A DNA stretch of 64,000 nt from Streptococcus pseudopneumoniae (GTDB lineage Bacteria > Bacillota > Bacilli > Lactobacillales > Streptococcaceae). Below, in pieces: positions 1 to 9,065 of this stretch. The notes below the pieces were generated by a model. That model was not told the origin of the DNA, searched no databases, and was given only the letters and a program-made list of their open reading frames with translations. The stretch lies in the NCBI RefSeq assembly GCF_001074155.1, contig NZ_JUUZ01000023.1, forward strand, positions 23,595 through 87,594, read 5' to 3'. The position numbers were made by a program, and so were the translations under genes. The stretch's first letter is position 1, and each line of letters begins with the position of its first letter.

Positions 1-188
1 TTGATGCCACTAGTATTGAAAAATTGCTTCAATTCAAATCCCGAAGTTTCGAGCCAGTTTAAAATGACCTTTTCACTCGGAGTCTCTTCAACGATATGAA
101 CGTCTTTATATTCTAGTCCGAGTTGATCTAATTCTTTCTTTGCTTTTTTACAAGTTGTACATTTTGGATATTCGATAAATTCTAACAT
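1..188 (-). CDS. ArsC/Spx-family thioredoxin-fold protein (partial)
   Basis: Only the first 62 codons are inside the window; the gene runs off the left edge. The protein opens MLEFIEYPKCTTCKKAKKEL, with the CxxC pair (C10, C13) right after the first beta strand. That layout is typical of the ArsC/Spx/YffB arsenate-reductase-like family, where the first cysteine is the redox or catalytic residue. Without the C-terminal half I cannot separate a reductase from an Spx-type RNA polymerase regulator, but true Spx proteins usually start with a shorter lead and CxxC at residues 10-13 as well. The next gene on the same strand (DNA alkyltransferase) ends 12 bases upstream of this start, so the two are probably co-transcribed. 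Confidence 0.8.
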   Translation of the reverse strand, partial: MLEFIEYPKCTTCKKAKKELDQLGLEYKDVHIVEETPSEKVILNWLETSGFELKQFFNTSGI

Positions 189-200
189 TTTCTTCTCTTT

Positions 201-713
201 CTATTTTTTATTTTCTTGATAACTTGCACCTTCATGCCTCAAGAGCCAAGCCTTCTTTTCGAGTCCCCAAGCATAGCCTGTCAGACGTCCTCCAGCACCT
301 AGCACACGGTGACAAGGCACAAGGATAGACCAGGGATTGCGACCTACTGCTCCTCCGATTGCTTGGGTAGAAGCTACTTGCAAGTCCTTAGCTATGTGTC
401 CATAAGTAACAGTCTGCCCAAAAGGAATTCCACGCAAGTAGTTCCAGACTCTTTTTTCAAAGTCACTACCGACAGGAGCTAAAGGTAATCCAGATAAGTC
501 TTGATCTTGCCCCTTAAAATAAGTCTCTAAATAGGAAGTAATTTGATTTAAAATGGGATGACTGTCAACAACAGTTACATCATTTTCAGATAATCCCTTC
601 TCAAAATCGCTCTCTTCTTCAATCCATATCCCAAACAAATAGTGGTCATCTGCTAGCAGAGATAGGGGGCCAATCGGTGACTTGTATAGCATCTTTGCAT
701 ACTTCTTAGGCAT
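201..713 (-). CDS. ogt: methylated-DNA--protein-cysteine methyltransferase
   Basis: Suicide repair enzyme that moves the alkyl group from O6-alkylguanine (or O4-alkylthymine) in DNA to its own cysteine. The signature PCHRV lies at residues 133-137, with C134 as acceptor, followed by the GxGxLxGYAWG segment; the helix-turn-helix DNA-binding part precedes it (about residues 85-125). At 170 residues it is of normal length for single-domain Ogt. The start overlaps the end of the upstream GNAT gene by 8 bases and has no clear ribosome binding site, so translation is probably coupled. It forms a three-gene minus-strand unit with the GNAT gene and the ArsC-like gene. Confidence 0.93.
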   Translation of the reverse strand: MPKKYAKMLYKSPIGPLSLLADDHYLFGIWIEEESDFEKGLSENDVTVVDSHPILNQITSYLETYFKGQDQDLSGLPLAPVGSDFEKRVWNYLRGIPFGQTVTYGHIAKDLQVASTQAIGGAVGRNPWSILVPCHRVLGAGGRLTGYAWGLEKKAWLLRHEGASYQENKK

Positions 714-1209
714 TTGATTTTAATTTTTGATAGGCCAAGCGTTCCCCGTCTACTGGAACTTTACCAACCTGTTTGAAGCCAAGTTTTTCAAAGATATGCT
801 GCATGGCTATGTTTTTATCATGCGTATCTGAACGAAAATCTAGGTAATCGAAGCCTTCAACTAAGCCTTCTAAAAAGGTCTGAGCAACACCTTGACCTTG
901 CGCATCTCTAGCAACAGCAATACGGTGAAATACTAAGTATTCTGCTTCATTTCCCTCCCAGTTGCCATCATAAATTGCTTCATAAGCTTTTTCTGGGCTC
1001 TTAGTCACTGCTGCATAGGCTAAGAGGTCACCTTCGTCTAGGGCTACATAAGCTTGACCAGAGATGATATCTTCAATAATGGTATCTGCATCTGGGTAGC
1101 CGTTTTGCCACTGAGTGCTACCAGCTTCTGCCAAACATTTCTTGGCTCCCTCAATCACTTGTATAATTGCGTCAACTTCGTTTGGAAAGGCTAAGCGAAT
1201 CTCCATCAT
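706..1209 (-). CDS. GNAT-family N-acetyltransferase
   Basis: A 167-residue single GNAT domain. The acetyl-CoA binding motif A is seen as VARDAQGQGVAQTFLEGL (about residues 98-115), preceded by the LVFHRIAV strand and followed by the segment DFRSDTHDKNIAMQHIFEKLGF that closes motif B. The substrate cannot be told from sequence. Two consecutive ATG codons begin the frame; GAGG lies four bases before the first and seven before the second, so the second (1206) may be the real start. It is the promoter-proximal gene of the unit with the alkyltransferase. Confidence 0.85.
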   Translation of the reverse strand: MMEIRLAFPNEVDAIIQVIEGAKKCLAEAGSTQWQNGYPDADTIIEDIISGQAYVALDEGDLLAYAAVTKSPEKAYEAIYDGNWEGNEAEYLVFHRIAVARDAQGQGVAQTFLEGLVEGFDYLDFRSDTHDKNIAMQHIFEKLGFKQVGKVPVDGERLAYQKLKSNA

Positions 1210-1277
1210 TTATCCTCTTTTCATACTATTTTCTCTCATCATAGCATAAATTGTTTCTTTCTACAAGCACTTGAAAC

Positions 1278-1306
1278 TTGACTTATTATTTCTAATATTT
1301 TATAAT
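1278..1306 (+). promoter_or_regulatory. sigma-A promoter of the DUF1836-HlyIII pair
   Basis: TTGACT at 1278-1283 and TATAAT at 1301-1306 are separated by exactly 17 bases. The predicted transcript starts about 30 bases before the start codon of the DUF1836 gene. Confidence 0.75.
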
Positions 1307-1340
1307 CTAGTTATTAAAACTAGATAAAAAGGAGTTGAAA

Positions 1341-1796
1341 ATGAATACCACTTTTTCCTATCCAAAATGGGAAGAAATTCCAAGTATCAATCTCTATCTG
1401 GACCAAGTTCTGCTCTATGTCAATCAAATCTGTCCTCCAGCTTCTCCTGACAAGGAGAAAGGTTTGACAGCATCCATGGTGAACAACTATGTCAAACACG
1501 GTTATATCAGTAAACCCGAAAAGAAAAAATATCAACGCAAACAAATCGCACGATTGATTGCTATTACCACTCTCAAGTCTGTTTTTTCTATCCAAGAAAT
1601 TGCTCAAACCCTTAATACCCTAAACACAGACACTAATTCAGAAGAACTTTACAATGCTTTTGTGGACTATATGAATAAAGATATTGATCCAGCTAATCCC
1701 ATTATCCAGGCAAGCTGCCAAACGGTCAAACTCTATCATCAAACACTTGCACTAGTCTATACAGAAACCGAAGAGGAGGAAACAAATGAATACTAG
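1341..1796 (+). CDS. DUF1836 domain protein, putative DNA-binding regulator
   Basis: A 151-residue soluble protein of the DUF1836 family. The region around residues 35-60 (LTASMVNNYVKHGYISKPEKKKY) looks like a MerR-like winged-helix recognition segment, which is why the family is taken to bind DNA; the exact role is unknown. The ATG at 1341 is chosen because AAAAAGGAG lies six bases upstream; a TTG two codons earlier sits on that ribosome binding site. Its stop overlaps the start of the HlyIII gene by 11 bases, so the pair is translationally coupled. Confidence 0.8.
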   Translation: MNTTFSYPKWEEIPSINLYLDQVLLYVNQICPPASPDKEKGLTASMVNNYVKHGYISKPEKKKYQRKQIARLIAITTLKSVFSIQEIAQTLNTLNTDTNSEELYNAFVDYMNKDIDPANPIIQASCQTVKLYHQTLALVYTETEEEETNEY

Positions 1797-2433
1797 TTTC
1801 AAACTTAGTAAACGACTTAGTTTTGGAGAAGAAATTGCCAACAGTGTCACCCATGCTGTAGGAGCATTTATCATGCTAATCCTACTTCCCATTTCATCTA
1901 CTTACAGTTATGAGGCACATGGTTTCTTATCGTCTATAGGCGTTTCCATCTTCGTCATCAGCCTCTTTCTCATGTTTCTTTCATCTACCATTTATCATTC
2001 TATGGCTTATGGTTCAACTCATAAATATGTGTTACGAATTATTGACCATTCTATGATTTATGTTGCCATCGCAGGTTCTTATACCCCGGTGGTTTTAACC
2101 CTGATGAATAATTGGTTTGGTTATCTGATTATCGCCATTCAGTGGGGGACAACTATTTTCGGTATTCTTTATAAAATCTTTGCCAAGAAGGTTAATGAAA
2201 AATTCAGTCTCATCCTTTACCTCATCATGGGATGGCTTGTATTGGCTATCTTACCAGCAATCATCAGTCAGACAAGTCCAATGTTTTGGAGTCTTATGGT
2301 ATCAGGTGGCCTTTGCTATACAGTTGGCGCTGGATTCTACGCTAAAAAGAAACCATACTTCCATATGATTTGGCATCTCTTCATTCTAGCAGCCTCTGCT
2401 CTCCAATACATTGCTATTGTCTATTACATGTAA
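1786..2433 (+). CDS. hemolysin III family (PAQR-like) membrane protein
   Basis: A 215-residue protein with about seven membrane helices. It carries the family hallmarks: a glutamate/histidine-rich cytoplasmic start (EEIANSVTHAVGA), the SSTIYHS motif in helix 2, IDHSMIYVAIAGSYTP in helix 3 and a late HMIWHLF histidine pair. In PAQR proteins these histidines and aspartate bind a metal, suggesting a hydrolase; bacterial members were first named from a pore-forming activity, and the true function here is uncertain. It overlaps the upstream DUF1836 gene, so they form a two-gene operon ending at the terminator just after it. Confidence 0.88.
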   Translation: MNTSFKLSKRLSFGEEIANSVTHAVGAFIMLILLPISSTYSYEAHGFLSSIGVSIFVISLFLMFLSSTIYHSMAYGSTHKYVLRIIDHSMIYVAIAGSYTPVVLTLMNNWFGYLIIAIQWGTTIFGILYKIFAKKVNEKFSLILYLIMGWLVLAILPAIISQTSPMFWSLMVSGGLCYTVGAGFYAKKKPYFHMIWHLFILAASALQYIAIVYYM

Positions 2434-2435
2434 AA

Positions 2436-2468
2436 AAGAAGTTGGGAAAAATCCCAACCTCTTTTTTT
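2436..2468. terminator. bidirectional terminator between HlyIII gene and pdxT
   Basis: GTTGGGA/TCCCAAC stem with an AAAA loop, flanked by A-rich and T7 runs, so it can stop transcription from both converging units. Confidence 0.85.
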
Positions 2469-3039
2469 ATTTACACATATTCATAAAGTACTGATGCAAA
2501 CGAAGATCATTTGTCAATTCAGGATGAAAGGAGGTTACCAGCATATTCTTTTCTTGAGCCGCAACGATTTGATTGTTCACAATCGCTAGAACATCAACAC
2601 TGTCACCAACACTGCTGATAATAGGACCACGGATAAAGGTCATTGGAATTTTACCAACGCCCTTGCAGTCAGCTTCTGTATAAAAGCTTCCTAGCTGACG
2701 TCCATAGGCATTGCGCTCTACTACTATATCCATGGTCGCTAGATGGCTTTCCTCTTGAGAAGTGATTTGTTTTGCTAGCAAAATTAAACCCGCACAAGTT
2801 CCAAAGACTGGTAAACCATTGAGAATAGCCTCTCTTATAGGAATGAGCATTTGCTGATCTCGCAACAGTTTCCCCATGGCCGTTGACTCACCTCCTGGCA
2901 AAATCAAACCTGATAGCTCACTTCGATGTTGCTGAAAATCTTCTAGGTTTCGTAGTTCAATACTTTCAACTCCTAGTTGAGCAAGCATTTTCTCGTGTTC
3001 TACAAAGGCACCTTGCAAGGCCAAGATTCCGATTTTCAT
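2467..3039 (-). CDS. pdxT: pyridoxal 5'-phosphate synthase glutaminase subunit
   Basis: Class I glutamine amidotransferase of the DXP-independent vitamin B6 route; it hydrolyses glutamine and passes ammonia through the PdxS dodecamer. The oxyanion segment [12 protein letters not shown] lies near residues 48-59, the nucleophile is C82 in FGTCAG, and the His/Glu pair is in SFHPELT near the C-terminus. The length of 190 residues is usual. It directly abuts pdxS, with no gap between stop and start. Confidence 0.96.
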   Translation of the reverse strand: MKIGILALQGAFVEHEKMLAQLGVESIELRNLEDFQQHRSELSGLILPGGESTAMGKLLRDQQMLIPIREAILNGLPVFGTCAGLILLAKQITSQEESHLATMDIVVERNAYGRQLGSFYTEADCKGVGKIPMTFIRGPIISSVGDSVDVLAIVNNQIVAAQEKNMLVTSFHPELTNDLRLHQYFMNMCK

Positions 3040-3915
3040 CTATTTTCCTCGCTCCGCCATGAGAATTTGGATTTCATTCTCATTGATACCAACCATGGCT
3101 TCTCCCAAGTCTTCCGAAATTTGAGCCAGAATTTGAGGATTCTGATAATTGGTAACAGCTTTGACAATTGCTGCCGCACGTTTAACAGGATCACCTGATT
3201 TGAAAATCCCTGAGCCAACAAACACACCTTCTGCACCTAGCTGCATCATAAGAGCAGCGTCCGCTGGTGTTGCAACCCCTCCAGCTGCAAAGTTGACAAC
3301 TGGTAATTTCCCATTTTCGTGGACATATTGAACTAATTCTACAGGTACTTGGAGTTCTTTTGCAGCAACATATAACTCGTCCTCACGGAGGTTTTGAATA
3401 CGGCGAATTTCTTGATTCATCATACGCATATGACGAACCGCCTGAACGATGTCTCCTGTTCCTGGTTCCCCTTTTGTACGGATCATAGAAGCTCCTTCAG
3501 CGATACGGCGCAAGGCTTCTCCTAGGTCTTTAGCACCACAAACAAAAGGAACTTGAAATTCTTTCTTGTCCACATGGAAACGATCGTCAGCTGGAGATAG
3601 AACTTCGCTCTCATCGATATAGTCAATCTCGATAGCTTCTAAAATCTGTGCTTCAACAAAATGCCCAATTCGAACCTTAGCCATAACTGGAATGCTGACT
3701 GCTTCTTGGATTTCCTTAATCATCTTTGGATCACTCATGCGAGAGACACCACCCGCTGCACGAATATCAGCTGGGATTCGTTCCAAAGCCATAACTGCTG
3801 CCGCACCTGCAGCCTCAGCAATTCTTGCCTGTTCAGGATTTTGAACATCCATGATGACGCCACCCTTAAGCATCTGTGCCAAATTCTTATTTAATTCATA
3901 ACGATTTTCAGTCAT
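3040..3915 (-). CDS. pdxS: pyridoxal 5'-phosphate synthase lyase subunit
   Basis: TIM-barrel synthase that builds PLP from ribose 5-phosphate, glyceraldehyde 3-phosphate and ammonia from PdxT. Recognisable family blocks are LKGGVIMDV, the active-site lysine segment [14 protein letters not shown], the loop [14 protein letters not shown] and [20 protein letters not shown] start it at the ATG giving [10 protein letters not shown] (291 residues, family length), because GAGG lies nine bases upstream; an in-frame ATG 15 bases earlier overlaps that site. It is the first gene of the pdxS-pdxT operon. Confidence 0.96.
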   Translation of the reverse strand: MTENRYELNKNLAQMLKGGVIMDVQNPEQARIAEAAGAAAVMALERIPADIRAAGGVSRMSDPKMIKEIQEAVSIPVMAKVRIGHFVEAQILEAIEIDYIDESEVLSPADDRFHVDKKEFQVPFVCGAKDLGEALRRIAEGASMIRTKGEPGTGDIVQAVRHMRMMNQEIRRIQNLREDELYVAAKELQVPVELVQYVHENGKLPVVNFAAGGVATPADAALMMQLGAEGVFVGSGIFKSGDPVKRAAAIVKAVTNYQNPQILAQISEDLGEAMVGINENEIQILMAERGK

Positions 3916-3955
3916 TTTTTTCATCCTCAATAGTTGTATTGGTAGCTACAGTTTT

Positions 3956-3984
3956 ATTGTAAGGTATAAAAGACTGCATAACAA
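3956..3984 (-). promoter_or_regulatory. probable pdxST promoter
   Basis: On the minus strand TTGTTA (3979-3984) and TACAAT (3956-3961) are 17 bases apart, about 40 bases before the pdxS start codon. Confidence 0.6.
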
Positions 3985-4026
3985 GATAAAATAAATCGAT
4001 TTGTCCGGGTACAATTATCTTTATCA

Positions 4027-4053
4027 CAAAAAAAGCACCCACATTGGGTACTT
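4027..4053 (-). terminator. terminator of the Pr6Pr unit
   Basis: Read on the minus strand, AGTACCC pairs with GGGTGCT around a short loop and is followed by a run of seven T. Confidence 0.7.
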
Positions 4054-4686
4054 TTATTTCTTAGATTTTTTAATACTTTTCACAAGATAAAAGAGATATC
4101 CTGAAACCATGTAGGCAACAAAGATAGTTGCTGCCCATTTAAAGACAAAGCCCCAACCATGTTTGGTAGCATTCAAAAAGAAATAAGGGAAGGGACTATC
4201 CTTAGCATTAGGGACATCCATCTTTAGAACAAAACCGTTTAAGAGGGCAAAAATCATATAAAGCAAAGGGAGGCTAGTCCAAAGCATAGGATCAACTAAC
4301 TTATATTGACGACTCTTATCAAAAATAATTGTATCTGCTAAAAACCAGAGAGGGACAATATAATGACAAAGGAAATTTTCCAAACGGTAAAAATCTGTCG
4401 TCAAAGGAGCTAGCATGAAATGATAGATGACACAAGTAATCATAATACTCATAGTGACGCCACCTTTGAGACGTAGAATACCAGGACTCTGCCAACTATC
4501 ACCTCCACTACGCATCTTTAACAAAAGATAACCTGTAAAAAGTACAACCAAAAGGTTAGAAAGTACTGTGTAGTATAGCAACATCCCTAAACCACCGCGT
4601 TTGGTAATCTCCAAGTATACACCGGTAAAGGCTGCTATAAATAAAAAGATACGACTATAAAATATTACTTTTTCATTTTTAATCAT
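4054..4686 (-). CDS. Pr6Pr-family integral membrane protein
   Basis: A 210-residue protein with six predicted membrane helices. It opens with a short cytoplasmic stretch and a helix around residues 9-27; the conserved blocks YYTVLSNLLVVLF, VIYHFMLAP, HYIVPLWFLADT and NATKHGWGFVFKW are those of the Pr6Pr family. No enzymatic function is established. It follows the PhnA-like gene by two bases and is co-transcribed with it. Confidence 0.8.
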   Translation of the reverse strand: MIKNEKVIFYSRIFLFIAAFTGVYLEITKRGGLGMLLYYTVLSNLLVVLFTGYLLLKMRSGGDSWQSPGILRLKGGVTMSIMITCVIYHFMLAPLTTDFYRLENFLCHYIVPLWFLADTIIFDKSRQYKLVDPMLWTSLPLLYMIFALLNGFVLKMDVPNAKDSPFPYFFLNATKHGWGFVFKWAATIFVAYMVSGYLFYLVKSIKKSKK

Positions 4687-4688
4687 GA

Positions 4689-5027
4689 TTAAATCTTCTT
4701 CACAAATTCTGATTTAAGCTTCATAGCACCAAAACCATCGATCTTACAGTCAATGTTGTGGTCACCTTCAACAATACGGATGTTTTTCACACGAGTTCCT
4801 TGTTTGAGGTCTTTAGGAGCCCCTTTAACCTTCAAATCTTTAATCAAGGTTACTGTATCTCCATCAGCTAATTTGTTCCCATTTGCATCGATGGCAACAA
4901 TGCCTTCTTCTGCTTCTGCTTGCTCAGCAGGATTCCACTCGTAAGCACATTCTGGACAAACTAGAAGTGCGCCATCTTCATATACATATTCTGAATTACA
5001 TTTTGGGCAATTTGGTAATTGACTCAT
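4689..5027 (-). CDS. PhnA/YjdM-type zinc-ribbon protein
   Basis: A 112-residue protein: an N-terminal zinc ribbon with CPKC (residues 7-10) and CPEC (28-31), then a C-terminal SH3-like PhnA domain ([20 protein letters not shown] onwards). It was once linked to phosphonate use, but YjdM/PhnA is not part of the C-P lyase pathway and its role is unclear; there are no phosphonate genes here. AGGAG lies upstream of the start. First gene of the pair with the Pr6Pr membrane protein. Confidence 0.88.
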   Translation of the reverse strand: MSQLPNCPKCNSEYVYEDGALLVCPECAYEWNPAEQAEAEEGIVAIDANGNKLADGDTVTLIKDLKVKGAPKDLKQGTRVKNIRIVEGDHNIDCKIDGFGAMKLKSEFVKKI

Positions 5028-5122
5028 GTTATCTCCTTAATAAATTTATGATTATTTGAATGTCAAATTTTCTTCAACAGCAACTATTATACCTTAAAAC
5101 AGACTATTTGACAAATCATGAT

Positions 5123-5161
5123 AAAAAAACGACAAACCGAAATTCAGTTCATCGTTTTTAT
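5123..5161. terminator. terminator after cmk
   Basis: A 13-base imperfect stem (ACGATGAACTGAA with TTCGGTTTGTCGT on the minus strand) followed by T7; a T run on the plus side also makes it bidirectional. Confidence 0.75.
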
Positions 5162-5166
5162 AGTTG

Positions 5167-5838
5167 TTATAGATGTTTTTGAGCTTCTGATTTAATTTTT
5201 TCAACAACTTCTAAAATAGAGAGGCCAGTCGTATCCAAATAGATTGCATCCTCAGCTTGCTTGAGAGGTGAAGTTTCACGATGACTATCTTTATAATCAC
5301 GCGCAGCAATCTCTTCTTTCAAAGTTTCCAAATCTGTTTCGATTCCCTTTGAAAGATTTTCCTTGTAGCGACGTTCCGCACGCTCATCTACAGATGCTAC
5401 TAGAAAAATTTTCAATTCAGCCTGAGGCAAGACTACTGTTCCAATATCGCGGCCATCCATAACGATACCACCTTGTCGGGCAATTTCTTGCTGAAGGGCT
5501 ACCAATTTTTCACGAACAGCTGGAATAGCAGCAAAGGCAGAAACAGCATTGGTTACTTCATTTTCTCGGATTGGATTTGTTACATCGACATCTCCAACAA
5601 AAACAAGCTGTTCTCCTGTTTCAGCGCGACCAAAGCTAATCGGATATTGTTCCAGTAATTCAAGAAGTCGTGAAGACTCTTCTGGACTTATTTGATTATT
5701 CAAAGCGATGTAAGTGGCAGCACGATACATAGCACCCGTATCCAAATAAGTATAGCCAAAGTCTTTAGCGATAATCTTAGCTACCGTACTCTTACCACTG
5801 GAAGCTGGCCCATCAATAGCAATCTGAATTGTTTTCAT
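5167..5838 (-). CDS. cmk: cytidylate kinase
   Basis: Phosphorylates CMP and dCMP with ATP for CTP/dCTP supply. The P-loop GPASSGKST is at residues 9-17, followed by [13 protein letters not shown] for nucleotide binding, [12 protein letters not shown] and the lid segment [10 protein letters not shown]. The length is 223 residues. I use the second possible start (MKTIQIAI) because GGAG is five bases before it; the earlier GTG overlaps that GGAG. It lies eight bases after the LysM-protein gene, probably one operon. Confidence 0.95.
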   Translation of the reverse strand: MKTIQIAIDGPASSGKSTVAKIIAKDFGYTYLDTGAMYRAATYIALNNQISPEESSRLLELLEQYPISFGRAETGEQLVFVGDVDVTNPIRENEVTNAVSAFAAIPAVREKLVALQQEIARQGGIVMDGRDIGTVVLPQAELKIFLVASVDERAERRYKENLSKGIETDLETLKEEIAARDYKDSHRETSPLKQAEDAIYLDTTGLSILEVVEKIKSEAQKHL

Positions 5839-5846
5839 CGTCACTC

Positions 5847-6329
5847 CTATCTTATCTTAAGGACATCACCAGGATTTGCGAACCACGTTCCAGTAGACAT
5901 ATGACCAGGGTTTAAAGCTTCAAGTTGAGCAATGGAGATTCCAGCTCGAGCAGCAATGGCTGCTTCACCCTCTCCTGGCAAGACTGTAATTGTTCCTTCA
6001 GAATCAGTATGCGCCTCTGTATGTTCTTGTTGGGTTGTCTCTGCTTCTGTTGACTGAGTAGTTGTAGCAACTGTTGTAACTTCTTCTACTTTTGGAGCTG
6101 AAGAATCATAAAAATCTTTCAGAGCTGAAGTACGGTCGCTTCCACCTGATGACAAGTAGACTAATACAACTACCATACCAACAACAATGACAAAGAAAAG
6201 AACAGCCAAAACAGTTAAAATACGATTCGCAATGACTCCTGAATCATTTTTGTTTCGTTGACGGCGTTCTGTTCTTGATTCCTCTTCTTGGTTTTCATAA
6301 ATATCTTCTTGCCACGGTTCCTTTTCCAT
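5847..6329 (-). CDS. LysM-domain membrane-anchored protein
   Basis: A 160-residue bitopic protein. Residues 1-32 are charged and cytoplasmic ([15 protein letters not shown]), a membrane helix spans about 35-58, a Thr/Glu-rich linker follows (about 75-110), and a C-terminal LysM module ([20 protein letters not shown]...LNPG...PGDVLKIR) ends the chain. It would sit in the membrane with the LysM module in the wall, binding peptidoglycan. The family (SAG1386/EF1546-like) has no established function but is regularly found just before cmk, as here. Confidence 0.85.
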   Translation of the reverse strand: MEKEPWQEDIYENQEEESRTERRQRNKNDSGVIANRILTVLAVLFFVIVVGMVVVLVYLSSGGSDRTSALKDFYDSSAPKVEEVTTVATTTQSTEAETTQQEHTEAHTDSEGTITVLPGEGEAAIAARAGISIAQLEALNPGHMSTGTWFANPGDVLKIR

Positions 6330-6374
6330 ACCTTACTCCTTGAGTTTTTTTTAGTTTCTTATTACAATATAAAT

Positions 6375-6578
6375 ATGAAGATTAGACTTATACCTGAACG
6401 TTGCATCGCTTGTGGGCTCTGCCAAACTTATTCAGAATTATTTGATTACCATGATAATGGTATTGTCCGTTTTTTCGATGATCCTAAGCAATCAGAAAGA
6501 GAAATTTCTTGTAGCGGCGATGTTTTAGAAGCCGTTAAAAATTGCCCTACTCGTGCTCTGATTATAGATGAATCTTAA
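6375..6578 (+). CDS. single-cluster ferredoxin
   Basis: A 67-residue small acidic protein, read from the ATG giving MKIRLIPERCIACGLC. The cluster ligands visible are C10, C13 and C16 in CIACGLC and the distal NCPTRAL cysteine; C46 is a further cysteine. This is the pattern of a 4Fe-4S (or 3Fe-4S) monocluster ferredoxin, an electron carrier. It is divergent from the LysM-cmk unit with only 45 bases between the starts, where both promoters must lie. In streptococci this ferredoxin is normally found beside cmk. Confidence 0.9.
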   Translation: MKIRLIPERCIACGLCQTYSELFDYHDNGIVRFFDDPKQSEREISCSGDVLEAVKNCPTRALIIDES

Positions 6579-6784
6579 AATTTGGTGGAACATTGATCTC
6601 TAATTTCCACTCCTTCTAGTTTAGCATATTTTTCTAGAAAATTATAGTCTTTTGCTAGCTATTTTTATACAATTTCACTTTTATTTTTTCTGATATTTTA
6701 ATAATAAATAAAGTGTTCTTTTAAGACGTTTTCTATCACATGATCACTAAGCAAATTTTTTATTTCAACCACATATAAAGTTAT
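6579..6784. other. intergenic stretch without recognisable gene
   Basis: About 200 AT-rich bases between the ferredoxin and the galE terminator. All frames are broken by stops and I see no good hairpin or promoter pair. Confidence 0.5.
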
Positions 6785-6814
6785 AAGAAAAGAGGAATTA
6801 CTTCCTCTTTTTTT
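6785..6814. terminator. terminator after galE
   Basis: AAGAGGAA/TTCCTCTT stem with a four-base loop and T-rich tails on both strands. Confidence 0.75.
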
Positions 6815-6828
6815 GTTTAATCAAACGA

Positions 6829-7851
6829 TTAGTCTTCAAATCCATTTGGATGCTTACTTTGCCAACGCCATGCATCTTCACACATTTCTGTAATACCAAG
6901 TCCTGCTTTCCATCCGAGCTCTTCCTTAGCTTTTGCTGGGTCAGAGTAGCAAGCTGCAATATCACCAGGTCGACGTTCAACGATACGGTATGGAATTGGG
7001 CGTCCAACAGCTTTTTCCATATTTTGGATAATTTCGAGAACTGAGTAGCCTTTTCCAGTACCAAGGTTATACACATTGAGTCCAGAGCCTTTTTGAAGCT
7101 TCTTAAGGGCGGCAACGTGTCCTTTTGCTAAGTCAACGACGTGGATATAGTCACGAACACCTGTTCCATCTTCAGTATCGTAGTCATCTCCGAAGACTTG
7201 AACTTGTTCTAACTTACCAACTGCGACTTGTGTTACATACGGTAGAAGGTTATTTGGAATGCCGTTTGGATTTTCACCTAAATCACCACTCTTATGAGCC
7301 CCAATTGGGTTGAAATAACGAAGTAAAACAACATTCCATTCTGAATCAGCTTTATAAATATCGGTCAAGATTTCTTCAAGCATTAGCTTGGTACGACCAT
7401 AAGGATTAGTAGCTGAAAGTGGGAAATCTTCTAAGATTGGAACAGTATGTGGATCTCCATAAACTGTTGCTGATGAGCTGAAGATAATGTTCTTACAGTT
7501 GTTTTCTTCCATTGCCTTCAAAAGGCTAACTGTACCAGCAATATTGTTATCATAGTAGGCAAGAGGGATACGAGTTGACTCACCAACTGCCTTCAAACCA
7601 GCAAAATGAATCACACCTGTTGGCTCTTCATGTTTGAAAATATCGCGAAGTGTATCCGTATCGCGGATATCAGCTTCGTAGAAAGGAATTTCTACCCCTG
7701 TGATTCTTTCCACTACTTCTAAACTTTTACGGCTACTGTTGACCAAGTTATCCACCACGACAACTTGATGTCCAGCTTGGACCAGTTCGATGACAGTGTG
7801 AGTTCCGATAAAACCTGCTCCACCTGTTACCAAAATCTTTTCTTGCATCAT
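6829..7851 (-). CDS. galE: UDP-glucose 4-epimerase
   Basis: Interconverts UDP-galactose and UDP-glucose, the last Leloir step, and supplies UDP-Gal for polysaccharides. Extended short-chain dehydrogenase fold: NAD-binding GGAGFIGTH near residues 10-18, FAGLKAVGES, the SSSATVYG serine block and the catalytic NPYGRTK (Tyr-x-x-x-Lys). Length 340 residues is usual. Two ATGs start the frame after AGGGG; either is possible. It stands alone on its transcript, without galK or galT. Functionally it fits with the surface beta-galactosidase found at 35 kb, which would release galactose. Confidence 0.95.
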   Translation of the reverse strand: MMQEKILVTGGAGFIGTHTVIELVQAGHQVVVVDNLVNSSRKSLEVVERITGVEIPFYEADIRDTDTLRDIFKHEEPTGVIHFAGLKAVGESTRIPLAYYDNNIAGTVSLLKAMEENNCKNIIFSSSATVYGDPHTVPILEDFPLSATNPYGRTKLMLEEILTDIYKADSEWNVVLLRYFNPIGAHKSGDLGENPNGIPNNLLPYVTQVAVGKLEQVQVFGDDYDTEDGTGVRDYIHVVDLAKGHVAALKKLQKGSGLNVYNLGTGKGYSVLEIIQNMEKAVGRPIPYRIVERRPGDIAACYSDPAKAKEELGWKAGLGITEMCEDAWRWQSKHPNGFED

Positions 7852-7951
7852 TTTTCCCCTATTCTTGAATTATTTTTTTCATTTTACCATTTTTGATAGG
7901 GAAAGTCATTTACTTTCCTAAGACTATCGTAAAAACTAGGTAAAAGGTTTA

Positions 7952-9049
7952 CTATTGTTTCTTTTTAATGTATCTTTCAGTCGGATAATCTGCTGGATCC
8001 AATACTCCTTTTCTCCCTTGAAGCATTTGAGATAGATGATAACCGATAATAGGACCAGTCGTTAACCCTGAAGATCCTAGAGCACTTGCTGTATAGACTC
8101 CTGATAAGTTTGGAACCTGTCCGAAAAACGGCGAGAAATCACTTGTATAAGCACGAATCCCCACACGTTCACCACTTATCATTGCATCTTTTAAGCTAGG
8201 ATAAAAAGGACTTGCTGCTTCAGCCATTTGTTGGAGCAAATTCTCATCAACTGTTAGGTCAAATCCCATATCATTCTCATGGGTAGCTCCTAGAGATAAC
8301 TTACCTCCGGGAAATGGTATCAAATCCCACTCACCTTCCGGCATAACTACAGGGTAAGCTCCCATGTCTTGTGGCACTTGGTAATCTCGGAGTTGCCCCT
8401 TTTGAGGACGAACGTCTACCTCATATCCTAAAGGTTCTAAGATGTGACCAAGCCAAGCTCCTGTAGATAAGATGACTTGGTCAAACATTTGATTGTCTAT
8501 CTGATAGCCCGATGATAGGGGGATTAGACTGACCTCTTTCTTTACGACCTTCACTTGCCTAGCTTCAAGCAGGCGACTCACTAAGAGTTGCCCATCTACT
8601 CGAGCTCCACCAGAAGCATAGAGTAAACGTCCAAATCCCTCCAATCCAGGGAATAAGCTACTTGCAGCCACTTGGTCTAAAATGGCTAATTCTCCTATTA
8701 AGGGAGATTGATCTCTACGTTGCAGAGCCAGTTGATAGAGCTCCTCTAGCTTAGAGTCATCTTTTTTAAGAAGAAAGACGCCAGAACGCTGGTAAAAATC
8801 AACTTGTTGACCCGATTTTTCTAGATCAGCTAATAAATCTACATAGAAATCAGCTCCCAAACGCGCCATCTTGTACCAAGCTTTATTGCGTCGTTTAGAA
8901 AACCAGGGACTAATAATTCCTGCCGCGGCCTTGGTTGCTTGGCCGTGTCCAAAATCAAAAACAGTTACTTCGATATCAGCTTCCTTAGAAAGATAGTAGG
9001 CAGCTGTGGCCCCTACAATTCCTGCACCTACAATGGCAACTTTTTTCAT
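7952..9049 (-). CDS. FAD-dependent amine/D-amino-acid oxidoreductase
   Basis: A 365-residue flavoprotein of the DadA/glycine oxidase family. The FAD-binding Rossmann motif GAGIVG is at residues 8-13, the ATKAAAGIISPWF segment follows, and the C-terminal block GSSGLTTGPIIGYHLSQ closes the FAD site. The substrate (a glycine- or D-amino-acid-like amine) is not clear. It is the last gene of a three-gene unit with trmK and the Nif3-like gene, 16 bases after the latter. Confidence 0.85.
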   Translation of the reverse strand: MKKVAIVGAGIVGATAAYYLSKEADIEVTVFDFGHGQATKAAAGIISPWFSKRRNKAWYKMARLGADFYVDLLADLEKSGQQVDFYQRSGVFLLKKDDSKLEELYQLALQRRDQSPLIGELAILDQVAASSLFPGLEGFGRLLYASGGARVDGQLLVSRLLEARQVKVVKKEVSLIPLSSGYQIDNQMFDQVILSTGAWLGHILEPLGYEVDVRPQKGQLRDYQVPQDMGAYPVVMPEGEWDLIPFPGGKLSLGATHENDMGFDLTVDENLLQQMAEAASPFYPSLKDAMISGERVGIRAYTSDFSPFFGQVPNLSGVYTASALGSSGLTTGPIIGYHLSQMLQGRKGVLDPADYPTERYIKKKQ

Positions 9050-9065
9050 TGTCTTTACCTTCTAA

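Noticed and set aside
1320..1607. Minus-strand frame opposite the DUF1836 gene
   Set aside because: No ribosome binding site, biased composition, and it overlaps the promoter-supported DUF1836 gene.
7898..7922. Inverted repeat GGAAAGT/ACTTTCC upstream of galE
   Set aside because: Short seven-pair stem without a T run; could be an operator but there is no supporting context.
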